Below are positions 15,954 to 24,068 of a stretch of DNA of 64,000 bases, one piece after another (the first letter of the stretch is position 1; the number at the start of each line of letters is the position of its first letter). A program made the translations under genes and the position numbers. The DNA is taken from NCBI GenBank assembly GCA_963720515.1, contig OY970397.1, forward strand, positions 1,922,001-1,986,000. The letters run 5' to 3'. The notes below the pieces were generated by a model that saw only the letters and a list, made by a program, of their open reading frames with translations, was not told the DNA's origin and made no database searches. The stretch comes from G963720515 sp963720515 (lineage in GTDB: Bacteria; Actinomycetota; Thermoleophilia; Gaiellales; Gaiellaceae).

Positions 15954-18350
15954 GTGGCTGAAACGACCTATACCGCAAAGGACATCACCGTTCTCGAGGG
16001 CCTCGAGCCCGTCCGCCTGCGCCCCGGCATGTACATCGGCTCGACGGGCCAGCGAGGGCTCCATCACCTCGTCTACGAAGTGGTCGACAACTCGGTCGAC
16101 GAGTCCCTCGCGGGCCGCAACGAGCGCATCGAGATCACGCTCCATCCGGACAACTCGGTGACGGTCAAGGACTGGGGCTCGGGGATCCCCGTGGACGTGA
16201 TGGCCGACCAGGACCTGCCGGCGCTCACGGTCGTCCTGACGAAGCTCCACGCGGGCGGGAAGTTCGGCGGCGACGGCTACAAGGTGTCCGGCGGCCTCCA
16301 CGGCGTCGGCGTCTCCGTCGTGAACGCGCTCTCCGCGTGGCTCGTGGCCGAGGTCCGCCGCGAGGGCAAGGTCTACCGCCAGGAGTTCGCGCGCGGCGCC
16401 CCGACCACGGACATGCAGATCGTGGGGGACGCCGAGCCGGGCGACTCCGGCACGACGATCAGCTTCCTCCCCGACGACGAGATCTTCGAGGAGCTCGACT
16501 TCTCCTCGCAGATCCTCGCGCAGCGTTTCCGCGAGACGTCGTTCCTCACGCGCGGCCTGCGGATCGTCTTCGTGGACGCGCGCGAGCTCGAGGAGCGCCA
16601 GGAGTTCTACGCCGAGGGCGGCATCCGCGACTTCGTCGCCTACGTGAACGACGCGAAGGACACGGTGCACAAGCACGTCGTGTACCTCGAGAACGAGACC
16701 GACGAGGGCGCGGTCGAGGTGGCCATGCAGTGGAACGCCTCCTACGTCGAGTCGGTCTTCTCGTTCGCGAACAACATCAACACGCACGAGGGCGGCACGC
16801 ACCTCTCCGGCTTCAAGGGCGCGCTCACCGGCACGCTCAACAAGTACGCGCGCGACAAGAGCCTGCTCAAGGAGAAGGACGAGAACCTCGAGGGCGAGGA
16901 CGTGCGCGAAGGGCTCGCAGCCGTGATCTCGGTGAAGCTCCGCGACCCGCAGTTCGAGGGGCAGACGAAGACGAAGCTCGGCAACCCGTTCATGCGAGGC
17001 CTCGTCGAGCAGACCGTGAACGCGAAGCTGGCCGAGTTCCTCGAGGAGAACCCGGCGGAGGCGAAGCAGATCATCCAGAAAGGCATCGCGGCCCGCGACG
17101 CCCGGCAGGCGGCGCGCAAGGCGCGCGAGCTGACGCGGCGCAAGAGCGCCTTGGACGGCGGCTCGCTGCCCGGCAAGCTGGCCGACTGCCAGACGCGCGA
17201 CCCCGCCGAGGCCGAGCTCTACCTCGTGGAGGGCAACTCGGCCGGCGGGTCGGCCATCGACGCGCGCGACCGCCAGTTCCAGGCAATCCTCCCGCTGCGC
17301 GGCAAGGTGATCAACTCAGAGAAGAACCGGATCAACAAGGTGCTCTCGAACGCCGAGATCCAGGCGATCATCACGGGCATCGGCACGGGGATCGCGGACG
17401 AGTTCGACCTCGAGAAGCTCCGCTACCACCGCGTGATCATCATGACCGACGCCGACGTGGACGGCTCGCACATCCGCACGCTCATCCTCACGTTCCTCTA
17501 CCGGAACATGACCGAGCTCTTCGACAACGGCCACGTGTACATCGCCGTGCCGCCGCTCTACCGCGTGAAGGTCGGGAACCAGGAGCGCTACGTGGAGAAG
17601 GAGACCCAGTTCGAGGAGCTCCTCGTCCGCGAGCGCGTGAAGGACATGGAGGTCGCGGCCCGCGAGGGCGAGGCCTTCCGGATGACCGAGTCGCGGTGGG
17701 CGCGCTTCACACGCGACCTCGCGACGTTCGAGGGCTGGACGGCCAAGTTCCAATCGGAGCTCCGCGACTACCCCGAGGCGGGGCGGTTCATCATCGACCA
17801 TCGCCTGATCGAGCTGCCGGTCGCGTCGGCCGACGACGTCCTCGCCGCGCTCCCGGAGCTCACGAACGGCTTCGAGTTCGAGTCGGTCGCGCCGCGCTCC
17901 GCCGACACCTTCCGGATCAAGGTGATCGAGCGCGAGACGAGCGCCGCCCATCTCGTGGACGTTCCGTCGAACATCTTCGAGCTCGATTCCTACCAGCGCC
18001 TCCGCCGCGCCTACGAGAAGCTCGTCGAGGACGTCGGGCGCCCGCCGTTCACGGTCACCGCCGGCAAGAAGACGCGGACGGTCCCGACGTTCGAGGGTCT
18101 CCGCGTGGAGCTCCTCGGCCTAGCCAAGGACGGGATCCAGGTGAGCCGCTTCAAGGGCCTCGGCGAGATGAACCCGAGCGAGCTCTGGGAGACGACGATG
18201 GATCCGGCCCGGCGCACGCTCATGCGCGTCGACGTGGAGGACGCCTCGATGGCCGACCGCATCTTCTCGGTGCTCATGGGCGACCAGGTCGAGCCGCGGC
18301 GGCAGTTCATCGAGTCGAACGCACGCGACGTGCGCTTCCTGGACGTGTAG
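15954..18350 (+). CDS. gyrB: DNA gyrase subunit B
   Basis: A 798-residue ATPase/TOPRIM subunit of gyrase, which introduces negative supercoils with GyrA. The GHKL ATPase has EVVDNSVDESLAG and the VSGGLHGVG loop; the transducer follows. The TOPRIM part has LVEGNSAGGS (Asn replaces the more usual Asp of EGDSAGG), LPLRGKVIN and MTDADVDGSHI. Between about residues 545 and 720 there is an extra block of roughly 175 residues before the conserved VSRFKGLGEMN tail, comparable in place and size to the insert of E. coli GyrB and unlike shorter actinobacterial GyrBs. Start GTG at 15954. gyrA follows after six bases. Confidence 0.97.
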   Translation: MAETTYTAKDITVLEGLEPVRLRPGMYIGSTGQRGLHHLVYEVVDNSVDESLAGRNERIEITLHPDNSVTVKDWGSGIPVDVMADQDLPALTVVLTKLHAGGKFGGDGYKVSGGLHGVGVSVVNALSAWLVAEVRREGKVYRQEFARGAPTTDMQIVGDAEPGDSGTTISFLPDDEIFEELDFSSQILAQRFRETSFLTRGLRIVFVDARELEERQEFYAEGGIRDFVAYVNDAKDTVHKHVVYLENETDEGAVEVAMQWNASYVESVFSFANNINTHEGGTHLSGFKGALTGTLNKYARDKSLLKEKDENLEGEDVREGLAAVISVKLRDPQFEGQTKTKLGNPFMRGLVEQTVNAKLAEFLEENPAEAKQIIQKGIAARDARQAARKARELTRRKSALDGGSLPGKLADCQTRDPAEAELYLVEGNSAGGSAIDARDRQFQAILPLRGKVINSEKNRINKVLSNAEIQAIITGIGTGIADEFDLEKLRYHRVIIMTDADVDGSHIRTLILTFLYRNMTELFDNGHVYIAVPPLYRVKVGNQERYVEKETQFEELLVRERVKDMEVAAREGEAFRMTESRWARFTRDLATFEGWTAKFQSELRDYPEAGRFIIDHRLIELPVASADDVLAALPELTNGFEFESVAPRSADTFRIKVIERETSAAHLVDVPSNIFELDSYQRLRRAYEKLVEDVGRPPFTVTAGKKTRTVPTFEGLRVELLGLAKDGIQVSRFKGLGEMNPSELWETTMDPARRTLMRVDVEDASMADRIFSVLMGDQVEPRRQFIESNARDVRFLDV

Positions 18351-18356
18351 CCGCCG

Positions 18357-20984
18357 ATGACGACGATCGAGCCACTGGGCCCCGGCCGCATCGAGTCGCG
18401 CGAGCTCGAGACCGAGATGCGCGCGAGCTTCCTCGACTACGCGATGAGCGTGATCGTGGCGCGCGCGCTCCCGGACGCCCGCGACGGGCTCAAGCCGGTG
18501 CACCGACGCGTCCTCTTCGGGATGCACGAGGCGGGCATGCAGCCGAACCGGCCGTACAAGAAGTGCGCCCGCATCGTCGGCGACGTGATGGGCTCCTACC
18601 ACCCGCACGGCGACCAGTCGATCTACGACACGCTCGTCCGGCTCGCGCAGCCGTTCTCGATGCGGTACCCGCTCGTGGACGGCCAGGGCAACTTCGGGAA
18701 CATCGACGGCTACCCGGCGGCCGCCATGCGGTACACCGAGTGCCGCCTGACCCGGCTCGCGACCGAGCTCCTGCGCGACATCGACGCCGACACCGTCGAC
18801 TTCGCCCCGAACTACGACGAGTCGCGCACCGAGCCGACCGTTCTCCCCTCGCGCTTCCCGAACCTGCTCGTGAACGGCTCCTCGGGGATCGCCGTCGGGA
18901 TGGCGACGAACATCCCGCCGCACAACCTCGCCGAGACGGTCGACGCGGTCGTCGCGATGATCGACGAGCCGGAGATCGACGTCGACCGCCTGCACAAGCA
19001 CGTCCGCGGCCCCGACTTCCCGACCGCAGGGATCATCGTCGGGCGCGGCGGCATCCGCGACGCGTACCGGACCGGCCGCGGCCGGATCGTCATGCGCGCT
19101 CGCGCCCACATCGAGGAGCTGCGCGGCGGTCGCACGGCGGTCGTCGTCACCGAGCTGCCGTACGGCGTCAAGAAGGGCGGCGACGAGGGCGTCATCGCGA
19201 AGATGGCCGCGCTCGTCAACGACAAGGTGCTGCCCGAGATCGCGGACATCCGCGACCTCTCCGACCGCTCCGGGATGCGCCTCGAGGTGCACCTGAAGCG
19301 CGACGCGGTGCCCCAGGTCATCCTGAACAAGCTCTACAAGCACACCGCGCTCCAGACGACGTTCGGCTACAACGCCGTCGCGCTCGTGGACGGCGTCCCG
19401 CGGACGCTCACGCTTCTCGAGCTCGTCCGGACGTATCTCGACTACCAGCGCGAGGTCGTCACCCGCCGCTCCAAGTTCGAGCTGCGCAAGGCGGAGGAGC
19501 GCGCACACATCCTCGCCGGCTACCTGATCGCGCTCGAGAACCTCGACGCGGTCATCGCGCTCATCCGCAACTCGGCCGACTCGGACGAGGCGCGCACCGG
19601 CCTGATGGAGGAGTTCGCCCTCTCGGAGATCCAGGCGCAGGCGATCCTCGACCTGCGGCTCGCGCGCCTCACCGGGCTTGCGCGGAAGGAGATCGAGGTC
19701 GAGCACTCGGACCTCGTCGAGCGCATCGCGGAGCTGCGCGCGATCCTCGGCGACCCCGCTCGGATCGACGCGCTCATCCGCGAGGAGCTGCTCGAGATCA
19801 AGACCGTCTACGGCAAGGGCGACGAGCGGCGGACGGAGATCATCGCCGCCGAGGAGGACTTCGAGCTCGAGGACCTGATCGCCGAGGAGGACATGGTCGT
19901 CGCGATCACGCGCTCGGGCTACGTGAAGCGGTTGCCGGTGGGCACCTACAGGGAGCAGCGGCGCGGCGGCATCGGCGTCATGGGCATGGACATGAAGGAC
20001 GACGACTACATCGAGCACCTCGTCGTCGCCTCCACGCACGACTACCTGCTCTTCTTCAGCTCGCTCGGCAAGGTGTATCGGCTCAAGGTGCACGAGCTGC
20101 CGCTCGGGTCGCGCCAGTCGAAGGGCCGTGCGATCGTGAACCTCCTGCCGCTCGAGCAGGGCGAGTCGGTGCGGACGCTCATCGCGACGCGCGACTTCAA
20201 AGAGGCGGAGTTCCTCGTGCTCGCGACGCGCAAGGGCGTCGTCAAGAAGACGCGCTTCCTCGACTACAACACGAACCTGAAGGCGGACGGGATCATCGCG
20301 ATCCGCCTGCGCGAGGGCGACGAGCTCGTCGGCGTCCTCCACTCGTCGGGGGACGACGACATCCTGCTCGTCTCGCGCAAGGGCCAGGCGGCGCGGTTCG
20401 CCGAGAAGCAGGTGCGGCCGATGGGCCGGGCCACCGAGGGCGTGATCGGGATCAAGCTGCGCGCCGGTGACGAGGTCATCGCCGCGTCGATCGCGCGCAA
20501 CGACGAGGACCTCCTCGTCGTCACCGAGAACGGCTTCGGCAAGCGCACGCGGATCGACCAGTACCCGACGAAGGGCCGCGGCTCGATGGGCGTCAAGACC
20601 GTGCAGCTCACGGAGGCGCGCGGCCAGCTCGCCGGCGCGCTCGTCGTGCGCGACGGGCTCCAGATCATGCTCATGTCGAACGCCGGAACGGTCATCAAGA
20701 TCCCGGTCGAGGACGTGAAGCGCCTCGGCCGCTCGACGCAGGGCGTCATCGTCATGCGCCTGCGCGGCGAGGAGCAGGTCTCGACGCTTGCGACGGTTGT
20801 CGAGCAGGAGCCGAACGGGGACTCGACCGAGGACGTCCTGGCCGAGGCGTCCGCGGAGGACGCGCTCGTGGCGGGCGAGCTCGACGTGATCGGCCCGGTC
20901 GAGACGATCGACGAGGACACGACGCTCGACCCCGAAGGCGAGCCGGGCGCAGACGCGCTCGGCCCGGTCGACGACGAGAGCTAG
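18357..20984 (+). CDS. gyrA: DNA gyrase subunit A
   Basis: An 875-residue breakage-reunion subunit. The catalytic tyrosine is Tyr126 in AAMRYTECRLT. The quinolone-resistance region reads YHPHGDQSIYD: the position equivalent to E. coli Ser83 is Gln87, while the Asp87 equivalent (Asp91) is kept. The C-terminal beta-pinwheel begins near residue 500 and contains the GyrA box QRRGGIG, which identifies a gyrase rather than topoisomerase IV. The tail is acidic. Its TAG overlaps the convergent galT stop. Confidence 0.97.
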   Translation: MTTIEPLGPGRIESRELETEMRASFLDYAMSVIVARALPDARDGLKPVHRRVLFGMHEAGMQPNRPYKKCARIVGDVMGSYHPHGDQSIYDTLVRLAQPFSMRYPLVDGQGNFGNIDGYPAAAMRYTECRLTRLATELLRDIDADTVDFAPNYDESRTEPTVLPSRFPNLLVNGSSGIAVGMATNIPPHNLAETVDAVVAMIDEPEIDVDRLHKHVRGPDFPTAGIIVGRGGIRDAYRTGRGRIVMRARAHIEELRGGRTAVVVTELPYGVKKGGDEGVIAKMAALVNDKVLPEIADIRDLSDRSGMRLEVHLKRDAVPQVILNKLYKHTALQTTFGYNAVALVDGVPRTLTLLELVRTYLDYQREVVTRRSKFELRKAEERAHILAGYLIALENLDAVIALIRNSADSDEARTGLMEEFALSEIQAQAILDLRLARLTGLARKEIEVEHSDLVERIAELRAILGDPARIDALIREELLEIKTVYGKGDERRTEIIAAEEDFELEDLIAEEDMVVAITRSGYVKRLPVGTYREQRRGGIGVMGMDMKDDDYIEHLVVASTHDYLLFFSSLGKVYRLKVHELPLGSRQSKGRAIVNLLPLEQGESVRTLIATRDFKEAEFLVLATRKGVVKKTRFLDYNTNLKADGIIAIRLREGDELVGVLHSSGDDDILLVSRKGQAARFAEKQVRPMGRATEGVIGIKLRAGDEVIAASIARNDEDLLVVTENGFGKRTRIDQYPTKGRGSMGVKTVQLTEARGQLAGALVVRDGLQIMLMSNAGTVIKIPVEDVKRLGRSTQGVIVMRLRGEEQVSTLATVVEQEPNGDSTEDVLAEASAEDALVAGELDVIGPVETIDEDTTLDPEGEPGADALGPVDDES

Positions 20985-21862
20985 CGCAGGCGCTCCGCCG
21001 CTTCTTCCGGCGGGAGCGTGTTGATGTAGATCCCGGCGCCGAGCTCGAGGCTCGCGAGGACCGAGAGGCGCGGGAGCACCTCGATGTGCCAGTGGCGGCC
21101 GGCGTGGAGCCACGCGTTCAGCGGGACCGGGCCCTCGAGCGCGCGCAGGCGGCGGATCGCGTCGCCGAGGAGCTCGAGCGCGGTCGCGAGGAGCGGTGAG
21201 CCGAACGGGCTCGCGTCGACGTGCTCGACCGGCGCGATCAGGAGCTCGTACGGGAGCCGCCCGGCATAGGCCGCGAGAAGGACGACTCCGTCGCGCTCGG
21301 CGATCACCCGGCGCCCCGACTCGAGCTCGTCGCGCACGAAGCTCGGCAGCGCGTCGTCCGACTCCGCGCGGACCGCGGGCGGGACCTCGCGGAGCCACGC
21401 GAGCTGCGAATGGGTGTGCGCACGGCTCGCGCCGGCCTCGCGGCCCTCGTTCAGGAACGCCTGGACGTACGGGAAGCCCTCTTCCTGCGCCGCGGCCGCG
21501 CGCGCCGACCATGCCTCGGCGACGATCGCGAGGTCCTCGACGGAGAGCTCGGCCACCGACCGCGCGTGCTGCGGGACATGGATCACCACCTCCTGCCGCT
21601 CGAGCGCCGGGTAGAGGTTCGGCACCACGCGCAGCTGCCAGCCGGGCGAGTCCGGCGCCGACCCTTCGGGCCGGCCGAGCGCGAGCGTCTCGGGCGGGGT
21701 CTCGGCCTCGTGCCCCTCGCAGAACGGGCACGGCGCGTCGTCGGCCGGCTCGTCCGCACGCGCCTCGAGCGCGGCGCCGGGCCGCTTCGCCCGGCCGGGC
21801 GCGACCACGACCAGCCGTCCGGAGAGCGGGTCGCGCCGGACGTCCGGAGCGTCGCCGGTCAG
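20981..21862 (-). CDS. galT: Galactose-1-phosphate uridylyltransferase (GalT family)
   Basis: A 293-residue HIT-superfamily nucleotidyl transferase, expected to exchange UMP between UDP-glucose and galactose-1-phosphate. It begins with the conserved RRDPLSGRLVVVAPGR, has the zinc motif CPFCEGHE and the active-site SRAHTHSQ (HxHxQ). The C-terminal half holds the second GalT domain (YAGRLPYELLIAP, HWHIEVLPR). No ATG, GTG or TTG is available upstream of the conserved N-terminus. A CTG at 21862 overlaps the slipin TGA as CTGA, like the GTGA overlaps elsewhere here, and is the best start. The substrate could be another sugar phosphate. Confidence 0.83.
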   Translation of the reverse strand: MTGDAPDVRRDPLSGRLVVVAPGRAKRPGAALEARADEPADDAPCPFCEGHEAETPPETLALGRPEGSAPDSPGWQLRVVPNLYPALERQEVVIHVPQHARSVAELSVEDLAIVAEAWSARAAAAQEEGFPYVQAFLNEGREAGASRAHTHSQLAWLREVPPAVRAESDDALPSFVRDELESGRRVIAERDGVVLLAAYAGRLPYELLIAPVEHVDASPFGSPLLATALELLGDAIRRLRALEGPVPLNAWLHAGRHWHIEVLPRLSVLASLELGAGIYINTLPPEEAAERLR

Positions 21863-22635
21863 GACTTGGGGGCGTCGCCGGGCGGCGGCTGGAGGAACGG
21901 CTTGAAGAGCTCGAGCGGCAGCGGAAGGAACGTCGTCGTGGAGCGCTCCGAGCTGATCTCGAGCATCGTCTGGAGGAAGCGGAGCTGCAGCGTGATCGCG
22001 TTGCCGCTCATCACGTCGGCCGCCTCGCGCAGCTTCTGCGACGCCTGGAACTCGCCCTCGGCCGCGATGACCTTGGCGCGCCGCTCGCGCTCGGCCTCGG
22101 CCTGCCGGGCCATGGCACGCTGCATGCCGCTCGGGATCTCGACGTCCTTCACCTCGACGATCGAGACCTTGATGCCCCAGGGCGAGGTGGCCTCGTCGAT
22201 GATCTGCTGGAGGATCGCGTTGATCTTGTCGCGCTCCGAGAGGAGCTCGTCGAGGACGTGCTGGCCGAGGACGCTCCGCAGGGTCGTCTGCGCGATCTGC
22301 GACGTCGCGACCATGTAGTTCTCGACCTGCACGATCGCCTTCTCGGGGTCGATGATTCGGAAGTACGCGACGGCGTTCACGCGGACGGGCACGTTGTCCT
22401 TCGTGATCACCTCCTGCGGCGGGACGTTCAGCGTCACCGTCCGGAGGTCGACCCGGACCATCTTGTCGACGATCGGGATGAGCAGGAAGAGGCCCGGACC
22501 CTTGGGCGGAGACTTGAGGCGGCCGAGCCGGAAGATGACGCCGCGCTCGTACTCGCGTGCGACCTTGACTGCCGCCGAGAGAACGAACAGGACGATGATG
22601 AGAACTGCTGCGACTGCGATGAGCCCGGCGGTCAC
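21859..22635 (-). CDS. SPFH-domain protein, slipin (stomatin/prohibitin family)
   Basis: A 258-residue membrane-anchored scaffold protein. One N-terminal transmembrane segment (about 3-24) is followed by the SPFH domain (VAREYERGVIFRLGRLKSP, PVRVNAVAYFRIID, TTLRSVLGQHVLDELLSERD) and an Ala/Glu/Arg coiled coil (about 175-215). Slipins are usually paired with NfeD proteases, and the nfeD gene is ten bases upstream here. Start is GTG at 22635. Confidence 0.9.
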   Translation of the reverse strand: MTAGLIAVAAVLIIVLFVLSAAVKVAREYERGVIFRLGRLKSPPKGPGLFLLIPIVDKMVRVDLRTVTLNVPPQEVITKDNVPVRVNAVAYFRIIDPEKAIVQVENYMVATSQIAQTTLRSVLGQHVLDELLSERDKINAILQQIIDEATSPWGIKVSIVEVKDVEIPSGMQRAMARQAEAERERRAKVIAAEGEFQASQKLREAADVMSGNAITLQLRFLQTMLEISSERSTTTFLPLPLELFKPFLQPPPGDAPKS

Positions 22636-22644
22636 GCCGCCATC

Positions 22645-24000
22645 CTACGCCGTCGCGGCCGGCACGGGGACCGCGGTCGCGACCGGCGACACGGTGAGGC
22701 CGAGCTCGCTGTCGAGCGCGTCCACGCGCACCTCCGCGCCGGCGGGAACCGGATCGCCCTCGGTTCGCGCGCGCCAGAGCTCCCCGTGGACGAAGACGTA
22801 GCCCTCCGGATCGAGCGCGCGGCGCACGACGCCGACCTCGCCGATCAGGTCCTCGATCCCCGTCTGCGGGCGTGTGCGGCGGAGCGCTACGACCTTCGTG
22901 AGCGCGATGCCGACGAGCACCGCGAGCGTCCCGGCGATCGCGAGCGCCACCCAGACGGAGACCTGGTAGGCGTCGCCGGCCGGGTTGAAGAGTAGGAGTG
23001 AGCCGAGGACGAAGCAGACGGTCCCGGCGATCGCGAGCACGCCGTGGCTCGTGACGAACGCCTCCGCGCCGAAGAAGCCGAACGCGAGCAGCATGAGCAG
23101 CAGGCCGGTCAGGCTGATCGGCAGCACCTGGAGCCCGAAGAGTCCGAGGAGAAGGGCGATCGCTCCGAAGGCGCCGGGGACGATGTGGCCCGGCGCGATG
23201 ATCTCGTACGTGATCCCGAGGAGCCCGATCGACATGAGCAGGACGATCAGGTTCGGATCCACGAGCAGGTCGAGGGCGCGCGTCCAGAGGCTCATCTCGA
23301 CCGTGTCGATCTCCGCGTTCGCGGTGTGCATGACGATGCCCTTGGGCTTCGTGGTGTAGCCGTCCATCTCGTCGAGGAGCGTCGGGAGGTCGGGCGCGAC
23401 GAAGTCCACGATGTGGTCCTCGAGCGCGGTGGTCGCGCCGACGTTCGAGGCCTTCACGACCGCGTCGCGCGCCCACTGCTCGTTCCGGCCGTGCTCCTTC
23501 GCGAGCTCGCCGATGAACGCGGCCGCGTCGTTCACGACCTTGCGGTGGAGGTCCTTCGAGATGTCCTGCCCGCCGGACTGGATCGGGGTGGACGAGCCGA
23601 TGTTCGTCTGCGGCGCCATCGCGGCGACGTCCGCGGCCATCGCCAGGAAGACCCCGGCCGAGGCGGCCCGCGAGCCCTCCGGATAGACGTAGAGGACGAC
23701 CGGGACCTTGGACGCGAGCTCCTTCTTGATGATCGCCCGCATGGACGAGTCGAGGCCGCCGGGCGTGTCGGTGAGGATGACCACGGCGTCGTAGTGCTCG
23801 CGGTTCGCCCGGTCGATCGCGCCCGTCAGGTACTCCTGCGTGATCGGGTTCACGTCGTTTGCGAACTCGACCGCGAGGACGCGGGGGCGATCCTGCGAGT
23901 TCTGCGCCCCCGCGGCGCCGGCCAGGCCTACGGCGACGGAAAACCCCGCCAGGAGCAGGAGAAATGGACGCAGGAAAGTCATGGGAGACGCTGTAAGCAT
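22645..24000 (-). CDS. NfeD-family membrane serine protease (long form, NfeD1b)
   Basis: A 451-residue membrane protein. Signal/anchor near residues 7-30, then a ClpP-like protease domain with TDTPGGLDSSMRAI and the nucleophile motif GSRAASAGVFLAMAAD (the Ser preceding AG), four or five transmembrane helices (about 235-370) and a C-terminal OB-fold NfeD domain (LIGEVGVVRRALDPEGYVFV). The archaeal homologue cleaves the C-terminus of its slipin partner; the adjacent slipin fits. The ATG at 24000 has GGAAGGA 11 bases upstream; an ATG at 23982 is the alternative. Confidence 0.88.
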   Translation of the reverse strand: MLTASPMTFLRPFLLLLAGFSVAVGLAGAAGAQNSQDRPRVLAVEFANDVNPITQEYLTGAIDRANREHYDAVVILTDTPGGLDSSMRAIIKKELASKVPVVLYVYPEGSRAASAGVFLAMAADVAAMAPQTNIGSSTPIQSGGQDISKDLHRKVVNDAAAFIGELAKEHGRNEQWARDAVVKASNVGATTALEDHIVDFVAPDLPTLLDEMDGYTTKPKGIVMHTANAEIDTVEMSLWTRALDLLVDPNLIVLLMSIGLLGITYEIIAPGHIVPGAFGAIALLLGLFGLQVLPISLTGLLLMLLAFGFFGAEAFVTSHGVLAIAGTVCFVLGSLLLFNPAGDAYQVSVWVALAIAGTLAVLVGIALTKVVALRRTRPQTGIEDLIGEVGVVRRALDPEGYVFVHGELWRARTEGDPVPAGAEVRVDALDSELGLTVSPVATAVPVPAATA

Positions 24001-24068
24001 TGTATCTGCGTCCTTCCGGGAGCCTTGTCCCGCAGGAGGCCGTGTGGTCCCCTCGTACGGAGCCCTGG

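Noticed and set aside
18120..21731. Very long open frame (about 1200 codons) on the minus strand opposite gyrA, and a plus-strand frame of about 1380 codons across gyrB/gyrA
   Set aside because: They follow the G/C third-base bias of the gyrases and encode Arg/Ala/Gly-rich protein without motifs; gyrB and gyrA are unmistakable.
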